This document shows, piece after piece, positions 43,161 through 56,900 of a DNA stretch of 64,000 bases (positions are counted from its first letter, which is position 1; each line of letters begins with the position of its first letter). The notes under the pieces are model-generated. The model was not told where the DNA came from and did not search any database. It worked only from the letters and a program-made list of their open reading frames with translations. Origin of the DNA: Sternotherus odoratus. Its lineage: Eukaryota > Chordata > Testudines > Kinosternidae. The stretch spans positions 3,363,001 through 3,427,000 of the forward strand of contig JAVMKO010000006.1 in assembly GCA_032164245.1 (NCBI GenBank), given 5' to 3'. Made by a program: the position numbers and the translations under genes.

Positions 43161-46100
43161 AGAGAGAGAGTGTGTTTTGTGTGTGTGTTTTGTGTGTGTC
43201 GGGGGAGTCTCAGCCATCAGGGAGATATGTTAGTGAGTGAGAATATAACATAAGTCCTTTGATGTATTCCTTTCCTTTTGTCCATACCCGCCTCTTTCTG
43301 CCTCTGCCCCTTGGCCTGGAAACGGATGGAGTCAGAAACCATATTTATGCATCTACTCGTCTTTTTTGCTTTCTCTAACCTTTTTTTTTTAATTACATTG
43401 ACTAAGTGTGTATATGGGAAGAATGCTGGACTGATGGGACTGATGTTATGTATGTTAGTGTTTTATTAACATCACCAAAATAAAAAATTGAAGCCCTGCC
43501 GGCTTTGCCTGCTGTTTGCTCATACTTACGCCAATCAAATGTGCAGTGATAAAAGGCAGGAAGGAAGGAAGGCTGGGATGAGACAAGACCTCTCGCTGGA
43601 TTCCCTTCCTTTAGAAGTGTAATAGGCAAATATTATTTTGGTTTCGACTGTTGCCATAAGGTGGCATGGAAAAGCACATTTTCCCCACATGGAATCTTTG
43701 TGAATGAGCACAACATGATAATGATTAGCATTTGCTTCTTTTAGGAAACAATTACAACCATTGAAGATCTGAGGGATCCCCTCTCTCCCCCCCCTCCCCC
43801 CCCCCCGGTACAGTGTTTGCTTTTACCTTTTCTGTCCTCATATGCTAGGTAACAAAAGATGCTTCGTGAAACTACTTCCAGCTTTTAACACTGCGATCAA
43901 TTTAATTAAGCATGGTGGCTTATGAAGTGACTTTGTGGATTGCCTAACATGTGCTACCAGGCCACAGCTGTCCTCAAATAGCCAAGTGTTCCACAATATG
44001 CTATTGTTCTTTTCACTTTGACGCTGGGACGTGGAACTTCCCACAGAGCTGCTAACAATCCAAGACTGCTCAATAGAAATACCTTAATGAACACTGCAGA
44101 TGACCCAGTCAGTGAGGGAAGTCCTGTCCCCGGGTTATTAGATTCTCCTGTATGAAAGTATTGCTCTAATTAAATAGGGGATATGGGAAACCAAGCAGGA
44201 AAGCAACACAATAGGTCTAGATTAGTGACCTACTAAGAAAACATGGGGCAATTACAGAACGATAGGCTATTTCCAGGCTCCAGCCTGAAGATACACAGCT
44301 GTTGTGTGACACAGTGAGCCTAGGCAGCAAAGTTACACTAAATGGTTGAAAGGCCTTCTTGCAAGAGGAGGGGAAATTGTCAGGGGCTGTCCTGGGAGAT
44401 AGAGCGATACTGAGTCAGAAGAAGTTGGGTCTGCCGCAGCCCCATAGAATGGGAAGCCTTAGGGAGCAGCTGGCTTGTGTATACACTGGTTGGTTGTTTT
44501 AAGATCCTTTTTTTTCCCCCAGACGTGCTTTTGTTCTAATAAATAATGGTTTGCTTTCAGAAGCCTGACTGGTCAGTGTATTAACCACTGGCCATTGCAC
44601 CCAGTGGGCACACACCTGCAGTACTGGAGCTTAAGTCACACCTGCCGAGATATTCACAGCTGATTGCAGGAGACTGCAGCCCAATGCCTGGTCTGAGAAT
44701 GAGAGAGAGAGAGAGAGATGGCTTGAGACCCGAGACCAGGGGAGTGAGAGCTGCAGGTCCTGTGTCAGTTAGTGTAATTTCAATGTATATGCCTTTGCTT
44801 AAAATTCTGGCTCATACTCATTGCTGGGCATTATTTTACAATCCAAAATTCTGTGTATATATTTTTATATAATGTCTCTTATATGACATGGTATTATGGA
44901 TATATACATGTAAATGCACTAGTACAACTGTATCTGAGAACCTATTGTATTCTGAAAATCTGTGAATACCTCCAGTTATTTTCATCTAACTTATATATGC
45001 CGCTGGTCTGGTTCCCTGTTTAGAGGTTGACTTGGGTGTTCTGCATTCAGCTGCATTTCCTGACATTCAGTGTATTGCTCTTACTTACCTGTATGCTAAT
45101 AGCACATAGGAGCACCAATCAAGGATCAGGCCCCACTTTGATAGGTGCGGTGCAGACATGGAGTGAAAAAAAAGTCCCTGATGCAAAGCGCTCGCAATCC
45201 AGGGTCTGACAAGAGGCAATGGGTGGACAAGACAAAACAAAGACGTGGGGAACAGAGGTAGCAAAATGGAACAGTGACAATTAGCAGGCAGTTGGTTTCA
45301 GCTCATTACCTCATTTTTCTGATTTCTCACTTCATAACAGAATTCATTGAAATTGCCATTTTTATTTAGTTTTTCACATTTTTCATCAAAATTTTGACAT
45401 GAACACTTCATTAAACTTGCAATGAAAAAATCATCCTTCTTTTCAACCTAGTGGAGAACTCATCAACGTTTGCCGAATTTTGATGGAATTTTCATTGGAA
45501 TGTGCCATTTCAGACATAAAAAATAGGACTTTTGGGGTAACAATTATGGCCATTTCCCTCCACTCAACTCCCATTTTACAACTCTCTCAACTTTACACTG
45601 GAGAGTGGACCTCAACTGTGTGATCATGTGTTGCCTTTTCCTTATAGCCCAGCAGAACCTCACTAATTCACACTGAGTAGTTCTTATGAAATCCTGGGTT
45701 TGGCTAAGAGAAGTAAGGGTTGAATTCTACCTTCTCTGGTATTTAGGACCCGCCTACTGGGTTAGTGGCTTGACTCTTTACATTATTTGATGCTTCTCAG
45801 TTATACAATAGATTCAGTCTATCATGTATTTCTCATACTGACTGCTTCAGAGCTAGCCAGGAACACAAGGAAACCACCGTGTGCTAGAATGTTTCAGTTC
45901 TGTGCTTCAGGCCCTGGATTAAAAGAGGAAAGCTTAGGCGGTGCAACAAGAAAACATTTTTGTTTAAAGCAAATCAACTGTGCCAAAGTGTTCCCTTTGG
46001 TTTTGGCACATGTTTGAAGCCAAAATTCTAGCCAGGTTTTATTATATCTAAGCCAATTTGCTCATCCCGCATTAGGAATGTAACGATGTGTTAAAAATTC

Positions 46101-46296
46101 TGTCCACAAAAATAATTTATAAACCCATTATGGTGAGCTATATATCAATGTCCTCATTAGGGCCTGGATTCAAAGCCCATTGAAATCAGAGAAAGAGGCC
46201 CATTGATTGCAGTGGACTTTGAATAAGGTCATATGTTAGCAAAATGTAATATTGTACGTACAGTCCCATCTATTGAAGACATTGCCTGAGGTGTGT
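43161..46296. other. Intergenic; possible decayed LTR at 44300-44690
   Basis: No gene supported. Poly-C tract at 43796-43806 and (GA)n at 44697-44718. 44300-44690 has a late TAATAAATAATGG signal and GC-rich downstream part that could be an old LTR, but I found no ends. 45300-45540 is AT-rich and resembles the interior of 42525-43160. Confidence 0.35.
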
Positions 46297-47402
46297 GTGA
46301 GTGTGACGGGTTGGGATCACAGAAACCCCTTAGGAACTTCCACCCAAAGTGCCCAGGCTACTCCCGCCTCAGTTTTCCTGCCCCAACAGCTTAGGACCTC
46401 AGTACCCTGTCAGGTCTGAGCCACGTCCCCTAACAGCTGTGGGCCTTCCTGGAAACAGGCAGGAGGTATTCTTACCTCTGGCACTCAGATGCTCAACTCC
46501 CAATGGGGTCAAACCCTGAATAAAATTTGTTTTGCCCTGTATAAAGCTTATACAGGGCAGACTCATAGATTGTTTGCCCTCTATAACAATGATAGAGAGA
46601 TATGCACAGCTGTTTGCCCCTCCACGTTAATTAAGAAGTAAAAAGTGATTTTAATAAAGACTGGAAATAGGATTTAAGTGGTTCAAAGTAGTAGCAGACA
46701 GAATAAAGTGAATTACCAAACAAAATAAACAGAACATGCAAATCTAACGCTATTACAGCAAAAAGCCTCACCCTCTGAATTCCTTCTTTCAGGCTAAACT
46801 CTGTTAGCCTGGGTCCAGCAATCACTCGCACCCCCCCTGCAGTCACAGTCCTCTGTTCCAGTTTCTTCCAGGAATCCTTGGGGGGTGGAGGGCTGTTGCT
46901 TGAGCCAGTTGAGAACAAAATGGAGAGGTCTCTCCCAGGTTTATATAGACTTCCTCCTCTGGGTGGAGAGCCCCTCCTCCTTCCTATGCAGAGTCCACAT
47001 GGCTTCTCAGAGCACATGGCTCAGTTGCAGGCCCAAACCAGACTCCCCTCACCACCAGCCAGGCTGCATTCCTCAGGAAGCTGGGGTGTGGACGGGCATC
47101 TACAAAGTTCATTGTTTGCTTGATTGGTTCTCAATTGGGCTTAACTGAGAATAGTCCTCTCCCAGAGAGCTGCTCAGCTGCTTTCCAAAGTCCACATACA
47201 ACCGACCAAGCACATAGTCAATATTCATAACTCTGAATACAAAACAGACACATACATACAAATAGGATGAACAGGTCCAGTGGATCATTCCCTTCACAGA
47301 GATATGTTACATGGCATATGTAGCAAAACCATATTCCAGTAATATACATATATTTACAGGCATCCCCCCATAAAGCCTTATGGGGTACACCGTCACAGTG
47401 AG
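46297..47402 (-). mobile_element. Solo LTR, inverted relative to its neighbour
   Basis: The LTR is 46302-47397 (1096 bp): plus-strand ends TGTGACGG and CCGTCACA, with perfect 5-bp TSD GTGAG (46297-46301, 47398-47402). The minus strand carries the TATA box (plus TTTATATA, 46940-46947) and aligns with the 5' halves of the LTRs at 41183 and 47688, including a CCACACCC block. No internal region. Minus-strand open frame 46631-47017 is LTR sequence, not a gene. Confidence 0.9.
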
Positions 47403-47682
47403 TTTTTAGTTTAAAGAAGAAAATATATACATATAGTCACTAGTTGGTCTTTTTGTGTTGAGATGAAGAGCTAGACAATGGTGCTACATAACAATTCCCT
47501 ATTCACAGCCTGGTATCGGCCATGCTATACAATGAAACTTCACAGTATTTTGCTCTAAAACTATATTGTTCCCCGGAAATATAACACTTTCATAGTCCAT
47601 ACCATGAGATGAAACTACCATGAAGTTTGGGTTCATTATAATGCAGCAGGTTGGTATGCATTGTTTCATAAGGAGAGGAGAC

Positions 47683-48822
47683 GTCTTTGTCACATTACTG
47701 GAATTATTTGGGATCATATAGATCATTGGAGCAACCAAGGTCCTATAGTGACACCAAATCTTATGTGAAGGGGGTCATAACAGGTGTCTATGACCAGGTT
47801 CTGGAGGGCTGATTATGAAAATGCCATTGATATGTGTCTATGTTTTTTGGAACTAAAGTTATGAATATTGAATATATGATGCCTGTACTTCAAACTGATG
47901 CTTGGCTGCTGGGTGAAATCTCAGACAAGCTGTTGTTAACTTGGCTGGCCTGGCTGATGGGCCGCTAAGGGACATCAACTACACAATGGACTTTGTAAAT
48001 GCCTGTCCACACCCGAGCTTTTCCAGGAATGTCAATTGCCTGGTCAGAAACTAAATCGTGGAGAGTCTGGTGATTGGACCATGTGACTATGAACCTGGAG
48101 TTTGCAACTGGACTCTGCATAAGGAGGAGGGGGGCTTCGCCCAGAAGGAGAATCTATAAAACCTGGGAGAAACTTCCTCCATTTTTGTCTTCTACCTCCA
48201 GACTTCAGCCTGCCTTGTTTCCAGCTCTGGATGGAACTTTGCTACACAGGGGAACTCTGGCCAAAGGGTGCTGACCCATCCCTGGAGGGGATGCTTTCCA
48301 GAAACTGTGATTTGAACCTGCAGTTATTCTACCTTTGCTGCAACCCTGAACCAAGATATTTGCCATTACTGCATGTAATTAATTTCTTTTAACCATTCCT
48401 AACCCTCACCTATACCTTTTTTCTTGTATAATAAACCTTTAGATTTTAGATGCTAAAGGATTGGCAACAGCGTGATTTGTGGTAAGATCCGATTTGTGTA
48501 TTGACCTGGGTCTGGGGCCTGATTCTTTGGAATTGGGGAGAACCGTTATCTTTATTTGGGGTATTGGTTTTCATAACCATTGGTCCCCAGGACAGGTGGC
48601 TGCTGGTGGTGATACTGGGAAGCTGGAGTGTCTAAAGGAATTGCTTGTGTGACTTGTGGTTAGCCAGTGGGGTGAGACCAAAGTCTGTTCTGTTTGGCTG
48701 GTTTGGTTTACCTTAGTGTGAAGAAACCCCAGCTTTGGGCTGTAGTTGCCCCTTTGGAAGCAATTTGTCCTGATCTGACACTCACAGTTGGATCCCACCA
48801 GGAACAGCCCCGTCACAGTCTT
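47683..48822 (+). mobile_element. Solo LTR, same family as 41183
   Basis: The LTR is 47688-48817 (1130 bp): starts TGTCACATTACTGG, ends CCCGTCACA, with perfect 5-bp TSD GTCTT (47683-47687, 48818-48822). TATAAAA is at 48155-48161 and AATAAA at 48430-48435. It aligns along its length with 41183-42238. The plus start has lost the GG of TGTCACGG. Confidence 0.9.
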
Positions 48823-51402
48823 ATTAAAACATGAAGTCAAATTGCACCTGGCATGAGCAGGGACAACTCCACCGATTTGTTGCTTCATTGACATGGTCTT
48901 GGATTCCACGGTAAAGGCACAGTATAAAAAGATGGCTGGACAGAGGAATAATATGCTGTCCATTTAAATGCCCATCCATCCAGGTTCTTATTTATTTATA
49001 CTCTCCTCTTCCCACCAGCCACATTAGTTAAATGTTACTTCAAGGCTGAAATTTGATAGTTTAAGGATGGATTGAGGCCCTGTAAATACATTCATGCTGG
49101 GGTGCTTTTTATTCTCCTACTAATCTGAGTCTAATATGCCGTCTACATTTCTCTTTCTTCATGTGCAGTAACTCTTAATCTCTGGAAGACACTAACATTA
49201 GCAACTGAGAGAAGGCTTAGAACAAATGAGAAGCCTAAAGCACAAGCATTTACAACCAGATCTTGTTTCTCCCCCATATGGGATTACTATTATTACTGTT
49301 TAAGAGTGTCTTGGCTGGATGATATTTTGTCTCCAGTTAATTTAAAATGTCTCTTACATCTCATTGAGTTTAGTTCACTGTCTTGGATGCTAGTATCCAT
49401 AGAAACAGGATCCAATGGTTCCTACTCATGCATGATCATCATAAATCTAGAGTCTAGTGCCATAGAAATACCAGCTGAGCACTGCAGCCACAGCCACCTG
49501 GGGCTTTGTGGAAATAAAATTGGCACTTACAGATCGGATGTATCAAAGCAGCTCTCCCTCTTCTGTAAGGGTATCTGAGAAGAAAACACTGAGTGATGAT
49601 ACACGATAATATGATTTTGACCCTGACATGAATTGAAAGTAATACGACTCCATTATAAATAGAATGCTGGCTCTCTCCACTTTTCATTAAACTGGAATTT
49701 GAAATCCTGAATGTTTTGTTTATTTTCATAGTCATAACTTCTAAGCAAATCAATGACATTAGTGCATCTGACATCTTCATGGTAATGGGGCTTGGAGGAT
49801 CACCTCCTGGATGGCATACTGGATGTACCAGATTTGTGAGCTAGCTGACCAACTAGCAAGTGTTCAGAACAAACCTGGCTGGAATTGGGAGTCTGTGTAT
49901 TTCTTGATATTCTCCTGTCTATTGGGCAGACACTTGGCCCCACTAATTCTGTTTTGTGCACAAAGCTGCTATTAAAATGGCTTAATAGGCTACCTGGGGA
50001 TTCCCATCCAGGATACTTGAACAGCTCCTTATGGGACAACAACTTCATTGGTAAAGTGTAACTTGAATTTACACTATTATGAATCCAAAAATTGAGACTA
50101 AATTGAGGATTGAGAATTCTGGAAGGTGAAACACTAACAAATAACTGCCTTGGGCAATTATTGAGCTAATATGTGCCTATGACATAGCAAGTTACAATTT
50201 ATCAAATGGTTATCTTCCAATGCAATAGATTATGTTACCAGAAAATAAATCATGACACAGCAATTAGTCTTGTTTCTAGTATGAAATGCAGTTTGCGGCA
50301 TATTAAAATTCCGACAGCCTCCATCTGTTTAAACTGTGTTTCCTTATAATCTAATTACACAAGGTATCCATGCCTGAGTCATTAACAGCATTATGAATAA
50401 TGATATTCATTAGGACTAGCCTACATGTGCTGTTTGTTTTTCTTTTTTCCCCTGAGATAGATCAGTTACTAGCAAAAATTGCTATTTTGACAATCTCCAT
50501 CTGGGTTGTTCTGATATCATTTTTTCTGTGCGAGGGAAATTCATTCTGGTTTCAATTAGTGCTAGTAAAGAATGCTTACATCTTGTTTTGAGGGCTTTGT
50601 GAGTGGATTTGCAGACACATAGTGACAGCAGAGTTGCATTTTTCTCCATGCAAAATTGCCTTTTTGCAAGCTCATGTCAGGCTCAACAGGTTTCTTGTAG
50701 GCTCTCCTCAGGCCACATTGATGTGGTTCTCAGTGCTGAACTGGGCATATTAGTTGTAAAAAGGCAACCAATAGTATCCAAAAGTATTCCTGGCCTCCAA
50801 ATCTTCCTCTAGCCTTCTGATAGCAAATGTTTAGAATAAAGCAGGTAGGAAAATCAGTTGCGTTGAGAAAATATTTACATAGTTCATGGCTGAATTGGCC
50901 CCAGATTCCATTAAATTTGGGCAGCTGATATTTTCTGTAGAGCTGTTTCACTAAGGAAGGTAAATGGGATCAGACAAGACCTCAAGGACGCTGAGGCCCC
51001 AATAGCAATTCGGCTCCTTGATTAAAGGTCTGAAAGGGGCTTCTAATCACTAAAATCCAATCATGAGCTTAGGAAATATTCAGCACTCTGTGTACAACCA
51101 GCCCTATCCAAGACAATGCAATTCCTGCTGGACGCAATACACCTAATACTTGTGCACTGATCACTGAAAAGGAAGTTGCTTTTCATTCCTTGTTGCCCAT
51201 TTGTGTGATAAGCATACAAGGAAACAGCAAATCATTTATGCTTCTAGCACTAGGACTCCTCTAGACCATATTTCCTTTTCACATATCAGGCCCATCTAAT
51301 CAGTTGAGTGTCACTCCCTGACTGACCCATTGACAACAGACCATGAAACGGGATCCATTTGGATCTTGCTGAGCTTCTCTTTGAAGTCAGCACAATCTAA
51401 TG
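48823..51402. other. Intergenic; possible conserved stretch at 50290-50430
   Basis: No gene supported. 50290-50430 is AT-rich and repeat-free with several homeodomain-like cores (TAATTA near 50350, ATGAATAATGATATTCATTA at 50393-50412), a candidate regulatory stretch only. Confidence 0.35.
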
Positions 51403-51585
51403 CAGCGGTTCTCAAACTTTTTTCTCCTCCGGTGGCGCGGCACGACCCTTCCATGTCCGCTGAAAAGCCGCCGAATTGACTACTTCCGCATTCGGCAGCT
51501 ATTTTCGGCGGACATTCCAAGCGCTTCCAAGAGTGCTCGGTATGTCCGCCGAAAAGCCACTGAATGCGGAAATAATCCATTTGGA
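51403..51585 (+). mobile_element. Truncated hAT 5' end
   Basis: Starts CAGCGGTTCTCAAACTTTTT, the hAT terminal repeat also seen at 55 and 42304, then the GC-rich GGCGCGGCACGACCCTTCC. It continues with an inverted pair around TCCGCTGAAAAGCCGCCGAA and TCCGCCGAAAAGCCACTGAA. No matching right end was found, so the copy is truncated or from a related family. Confidence 0.65.
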
Positions 51586-51654
51586 GATAATAAGGTTTGT
51601 CCAATCAGACTGAACCAGCTTGTTATCTCTAATCAGGGAGGATGAGGTATTCTT

Positions 51655-51800
51655 CTTCAACCTGGTTCTTGCCTACTTATTTATACCTGCCCCTGGATAC
51701 TTCCACTGCATGCATCCGACAAAGTGGGTATTAGCCCACGAAAGCTTATGCTTCAATCCTTTAGTTAGTCTTTAAGGTGCCACAGGACTCTTTGTCACTT
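51655..51800 (+). repeat. Penelope-type repeat with hammerhead-like fold
   Basis: From about TACTTATTTATACCTGCCCC, then GCATCCGACAAAG, hairpin GTGGG/CCCAC, GAAAGCTTATGCTTC (51711-51754), to AGTCTTTAAGGTGCCACAGG. Third copy of the family at 11162 and 19333. Here the core has both U4C and G8A, so it should be inactive. Confidence 0.65.
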
Positions 51801-53754
51801 CTAGAGGTAGAGAGAATGCATTTGTATTGGAGACACACACTTGTAGTGGAGGAAGTGTGCATGACCAAAGCTTTCCTCCAGGCACGTTCGGCCGCTTGGG
51901 AGCAGGAGCAGATATTGGGGAAGGGGGTGAGCTGGGGTTAGGAACTTGTAGGTTGGACTTAATGGTGAGAGAGCGGTGCAAAGAAGTAAGGGTAGCGGGG
52001 AGATGATACTGGAGATTAGGTGACTTTCGCCTATGGTGAAGAGAATGGGGAGAAACAGCTGAGAGAGGCAGAGATGTCACGGACATTGATAGGGCAGAAG
52101 ATCCTGGACATGCCAGTTGGTGGGTGAAACTGAAGGAGGTGAGCTGGTGATGGCTAGAAAGAGGGGACTCAGGACGGTAGTTGGAGGGCATCCTGGTCAA
52201 CAGGTTTATAGAAAAGAAGTTTCTCTGCACCTGGTGTGCCCTGGAAATCCCAATAGAAAGGAGGTCTTAGAACGTAGAGACTGTTCAGATTATTTGTACC
52301 TGGTGTAGATTAATCAGCAATTGCATTTATTACTTCCCATGCTCGCTAATGCTCGGGGACAGGTAATAAGGCCCCAAAGATGACCTGTGGGCTAAGAGGA
52401 GGGCTACAATGGGCTGAAACCCAGGACTCAGATAGCACAGTGATGACCTGCAATTAACATCCAGAGAGAGACTGTAACGTGCTGTGCTTTCGGTAATGTA
52501 GCCCACTCCACTAATGGAACATCTTAAACCTGGAGATTTTCTGAAGGATTGAGGGCTGACTAAACTGGCCCTGAATTGTCCCAATGATATATTTGCTCTG
52601 TGATTATGCAACATCTGTCCAATGCAACATCTGTTTCTTGGGAAAATTTGGCTTTGGCAGTTATTGCTTGAGCTAGCAAATATTGATTTGAGAAGAAAAG
52701 CAGGTAACTGAGCTTTCTAGCAATCTTGTACAGCACTGACAGCTATGACTTGAACCCAGAACCTCTCCATTCATTTGAGTCCAAACATCTTGCCTCATAA
52801 GATAGTTGGGCTATATTAACCTGATGAGTTCATCATCTGTTCGGAGCTCTTTCCCAGAAGATTTCAAGCCTACGTGCTTTGGGAACCAATGGAGATAACA
52901 CAATAAATATGGTTGCTCTAAGCTGATGAGGGATCCATTGAAAACAAATTCAATAGAAGCTATCAAGACTAAATGAATGTTTTATTAAAAATATAAATCT
53001 TCTGCTTCTTTATTAAGTCCTGCAGAGATTTATTAAATTTTGTGGGGTTCAAGAGACACAACGAAATTTTAATAAAAAGAGACAGAGTGAATTTAATCTA
53101 GTTTTCATAAGGCAGGTTGATGAGATCTTTTCTGGAGATGGTTAATATTTCAAAATATTACAGAAAACTAATATTTGTTGAAAAAATATTTAATTCAAAG
53201 ATGTGTAGTTCAACAATTACCAATAAAAAAAATCACACTCGGCAGATTCAAGTATCTTGGACATCAGGGTTTTCAGTTTAAAAACTCTTGTTTTCAGCAT
53301 AATTGTTTAATTCGAACATCAGACGGATTTAAACGACCTGAATGAACATCTATAAACAAGGTCAAATTATGATATTGACCACTACAGTGTAAACCTGACC
53401 CTATTGTGATTACACCTATATTACAACATCCCACATGACATGCCATCAGATTATAGGTGTGTACAATTATGGACTGTCTCATATCTAACAAATAAGGTGA
53501 TGCCTGTAGAACATTTTGAAATAAAGACAAAAGATGACCAGTTAAACATCACCCTCTGTGAAGAGCATATCAAAATGAGACACACAAAAGAAAAGAAGAA
53601 AAGAAACATTAGATGGAAAATTCACAGAGGGCCTGACCTAGTGTTCAGTGATGTCGGTAGAAGGCTTCCCATTGACTTCAGTGGAGGTTAGTTCAAGCCC
53701 CTAAAGTCTATATTTTAATGAATAAATGTATCAGGCAGATACTGTCCTCTTATA
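51801..53754. other. Intergenic, no gene seen
   Basis: Minus-strand open frame 51772-52230 (152 aa, Ser/Pro-rich) partly runs into the repeat above and has no recognisable domain. The remainder is AT-rich. Confidence 0.4.
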
Positions 53755-53925
53755 TGCAGGAAAAAATCTTTATTATTATTACTGTGCTAGTACATACATG
53801 AGCCTGTATTTATTTGTAATATTGTAATAAAGCATAAAGTCAGAGCTCTGTTGTACTTGACACTCTACAAACATATCAAAGAGACATTCCCTACCCCAGA
53901 GAGCTTATAACCTAAGTGTAAAGCT
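53755..53925 (-). repeat. Ancient amniote SINE/LINE tail
   Basis: TATTATTATTACTGTGCTAG, later CACTCTACAAACATATCAAA and CCCTACCCCAGAGAGCTTAT. Third, most diverged copy of the 5788/37440 repeat. Confidence 0.5.
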
Positions 53926-56900
53926 ATAGATACCAGGTTAACACAAGGAGACAAGACCATTACAATGAAACAATGAGATACAACTCAATAACACGGTATG
54001 TAGTATTCCTAGTGAACCTAGCCACGGTTGAGGCATTGTATCAGATCAGAGTTTTAAGGAGGGATTTGAAGGCGGATAATGTAATGGCTTTGTGGATCTT
54101 GATGCAAAGTTCCTCCCGTGTAAGTGTCAGCATGACAGAAAATATGAAAGTGCTTATTGGAAAATCTTTTAAAGGAGCATTGAAGGCAGGCATCACTAAC
54201 AGAGCAGAGGTGGAGAAGTCAAGATCCTGATAACATAGGAGCAAAACTTTGTGACAGGCCTTAAAAGAGAAGGGAAAAAAGGGAGTTTGTTGCAGTGGAG
54301 GAGATAGTAGAAAGCACAGGGTGGATGTGGTCAAAATGACAAGCCAGGCAATTTTTTTCTTTATGGCATCATCTGGAATGGAGATAAGTGGGGGCAAGAT
54401 GGGAATTGTAAAAGCCTGAAAGGAGGGAGTTGCTGTGATTGAGATGTGAGATGAGGAGGAACTTCATGAGAGTTTTAGCTGGATGGATGAACAGGAAAGT
54501 TTGGATCTGAGAGATGTAGTGAAGAAGAAATTTAGTCATTCTACGAACATCCTTTACTGGAGTAAGATCTCATATTACATTGGGCATATACTATAATAAA
54601 GTATCTGGGCATTTGAAACCTTCTTGGGGCACTAGACCTGAGTCAAAAAGTACAATAAAAAGAAGAAAACAAAGCTGTAAGTGACAAGAATAGAAAAAAT
54701 ATTCCTGTCTCATAAAGTTGAGGATACATATGGCTCTGTCAGGTGACTTTCTAATTTCATTCTGAGACGTGGCAAAAGCCAGATTATATTCCCATTTACG
54801 CTACACAAAGTGCTGTCCATAATGAAGACGTCAAGGTCTAGTTTGTACCACAAACGTTTTAATGGATGACTGTGGGACCGCCAGAACAGGAAGTGATTAA
54901 AAACCATGATGAAGTGGCTGGAAAGTTAAATTATGTTTTTGCATCACTTTTCAATTTCAGAAGACAATGGAGAATTTCCTAATTCAAGGACACTTTTTAT
55001 GGGAGTTTAAAATAATGCCTTGACAGAGATTTAAGTCTTTAAAGAGGAAGCATGAAACACTTAAAGAAATTCAAGTGCAGTAAATCTCCAAGAGCGAAAG
55101 TCTGGAGGGTTCTGAAGGAAATGACTTGTGAAATACTGGAAACACTGAAGAGAAAATACAATATCTCTTTGCTCTAGTAATTTATATGACATAGATGGGA
55201 CTAGAATGCACACTTTTTTTGTGTGTGGGGGGGGTTGTTTTAGAGAGAGGTCATGTACAATAAGCTATGTATATATAGTATCATCTCTGCATGCAAAACC
55301 GGAGATTTTTTTTTCTTGTCAAGCGCAGAGAAGTTTTTGATATACTTGCTGATTAACTATTAAAGAAAAGAAGCATCTGTCCCTGAAAATTTTGAAAGTT
55401 GCTAATGTGGTGCCATTTTTAAAAAAACAACCAAACAAAAGCAAACACTGAAGAAAACAAGGTCCAAAGAGTGGGTAACCTCTCCTCTGGGCCAAGGAAA
55501 TGGGAACAGATTTTCAAAACGTGGCCTGTCTTGGGTCTGTACAAAATTAGATGTGAATTTTGGGCAGTCTGTGCGAGCAAATGATAGAATGCACACAGAC
55601 AAAGCATATCCCTTCGTACAAATGTGTATATACATCCACAGTATTGATCCTACAAATCTTTACGCACATCAGTAACTATTTCTCATGAGTAGCTTCTTTG
55701 AACTCTGTGGTTCAGAGTTCCAGATATATTTCTTTTCAGACTGGACCCGCCTCAGTCTGCACTCTCCCCTTGCCTTCCCTTTTGCAGTGTTTCTTCTTGG
55801 GCAGACAGGCCATGGAGAGGAGGAGTCCTATTTGCCACCCTCCCCACCTTTAAATGGGATTTACATAAGGTGGGAATCCTTTGTTTCGCAAACTTGACCC
55901 CCTCCCCCTCTTCCCTTATAGTGAAAGTTACTAAAAGTCCCAAGTATTGTTTTAATATCTGCTGACAGAACCACCTGGCTCTGTAGCATCACAGCGTCCA
56001 TGAGTGAGTGGCAGTATGGAGTGTCTACAGGAAAGCCAAGCACCTGGAGGGGTTTGCTGCTGGTCACTGGCAAGGCATTGTGAGAGACAGCCCAGGCTGG
56101 AGAGAGTTCAGGGGGCACTGTGGTCCCACCGGCCCAGGTTGCATCTCGGGGATTCCGTCACAAGGACATCTGTCTTCTCCAGCAGCTCAGAGAAGAGAAG
56201 TTACCTCAGGGAGAAGGGGCTATGTCCAACTTAAGGCTGGGTGGAGGACATTTGGGGCTTATTGGGGACTATGAATAAAAGCAGACCCCGAGAAGGGCTA
56301 TTATTGGATTCTGAATGCGCCTCTGATTTTATGCACAACCAACAAAGTAAACTGAAGCTGGGTGCTGCAAAGTCTCTCTCTGCCCTCCCCCCCCCCCCCC
56401 GACCATGAGGGATGTGTAGGGGTTGGCCAAACTTATTACATTGAGATTTGGACTCACCTAAAGCATTAACAGCTGGCTAACACCACCATTTTCAATGCTG
56501 GGTACCTAAAGTTCCCCTAGGTGAATGGGGCCTGGTTTTTAGAGGTGCTCATTACTCACAGCTCTATTTCTTTTAGAGTTGAAATACCCTCCCCTTTATT
56601 GCTCCCCTCCCCAAATGCATGTGTGTTGTCTTGTTTGATAGCATCAGGTTAGTGTTTAATGAAAAGAGCAGCAGTGATTTTATCAGGTGGGTTTTAACTG
56701 CTAACAAGTACAAGGAAGACACCGTTCCATTACACTGCAAGTGATTCTGATCAAACATAAGTCTGGGAGGTTGCTTTTCCTCCATTGTTCTTCTGCCATT
56801 TGGGATAATTGAATTTTTTACCTGTCGATTCTCATGTTCGCTAGCCCCCCAATTTAGCCGTTATCTGGGGCTCAGTTTGACAGACTCATATATTAGTTAC

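Noticed and set aside
51772..52230. 152-aa minus-strand frame
   Set aside because: Ser/Pro-rich, no domain, partly within a dispersed repeat.
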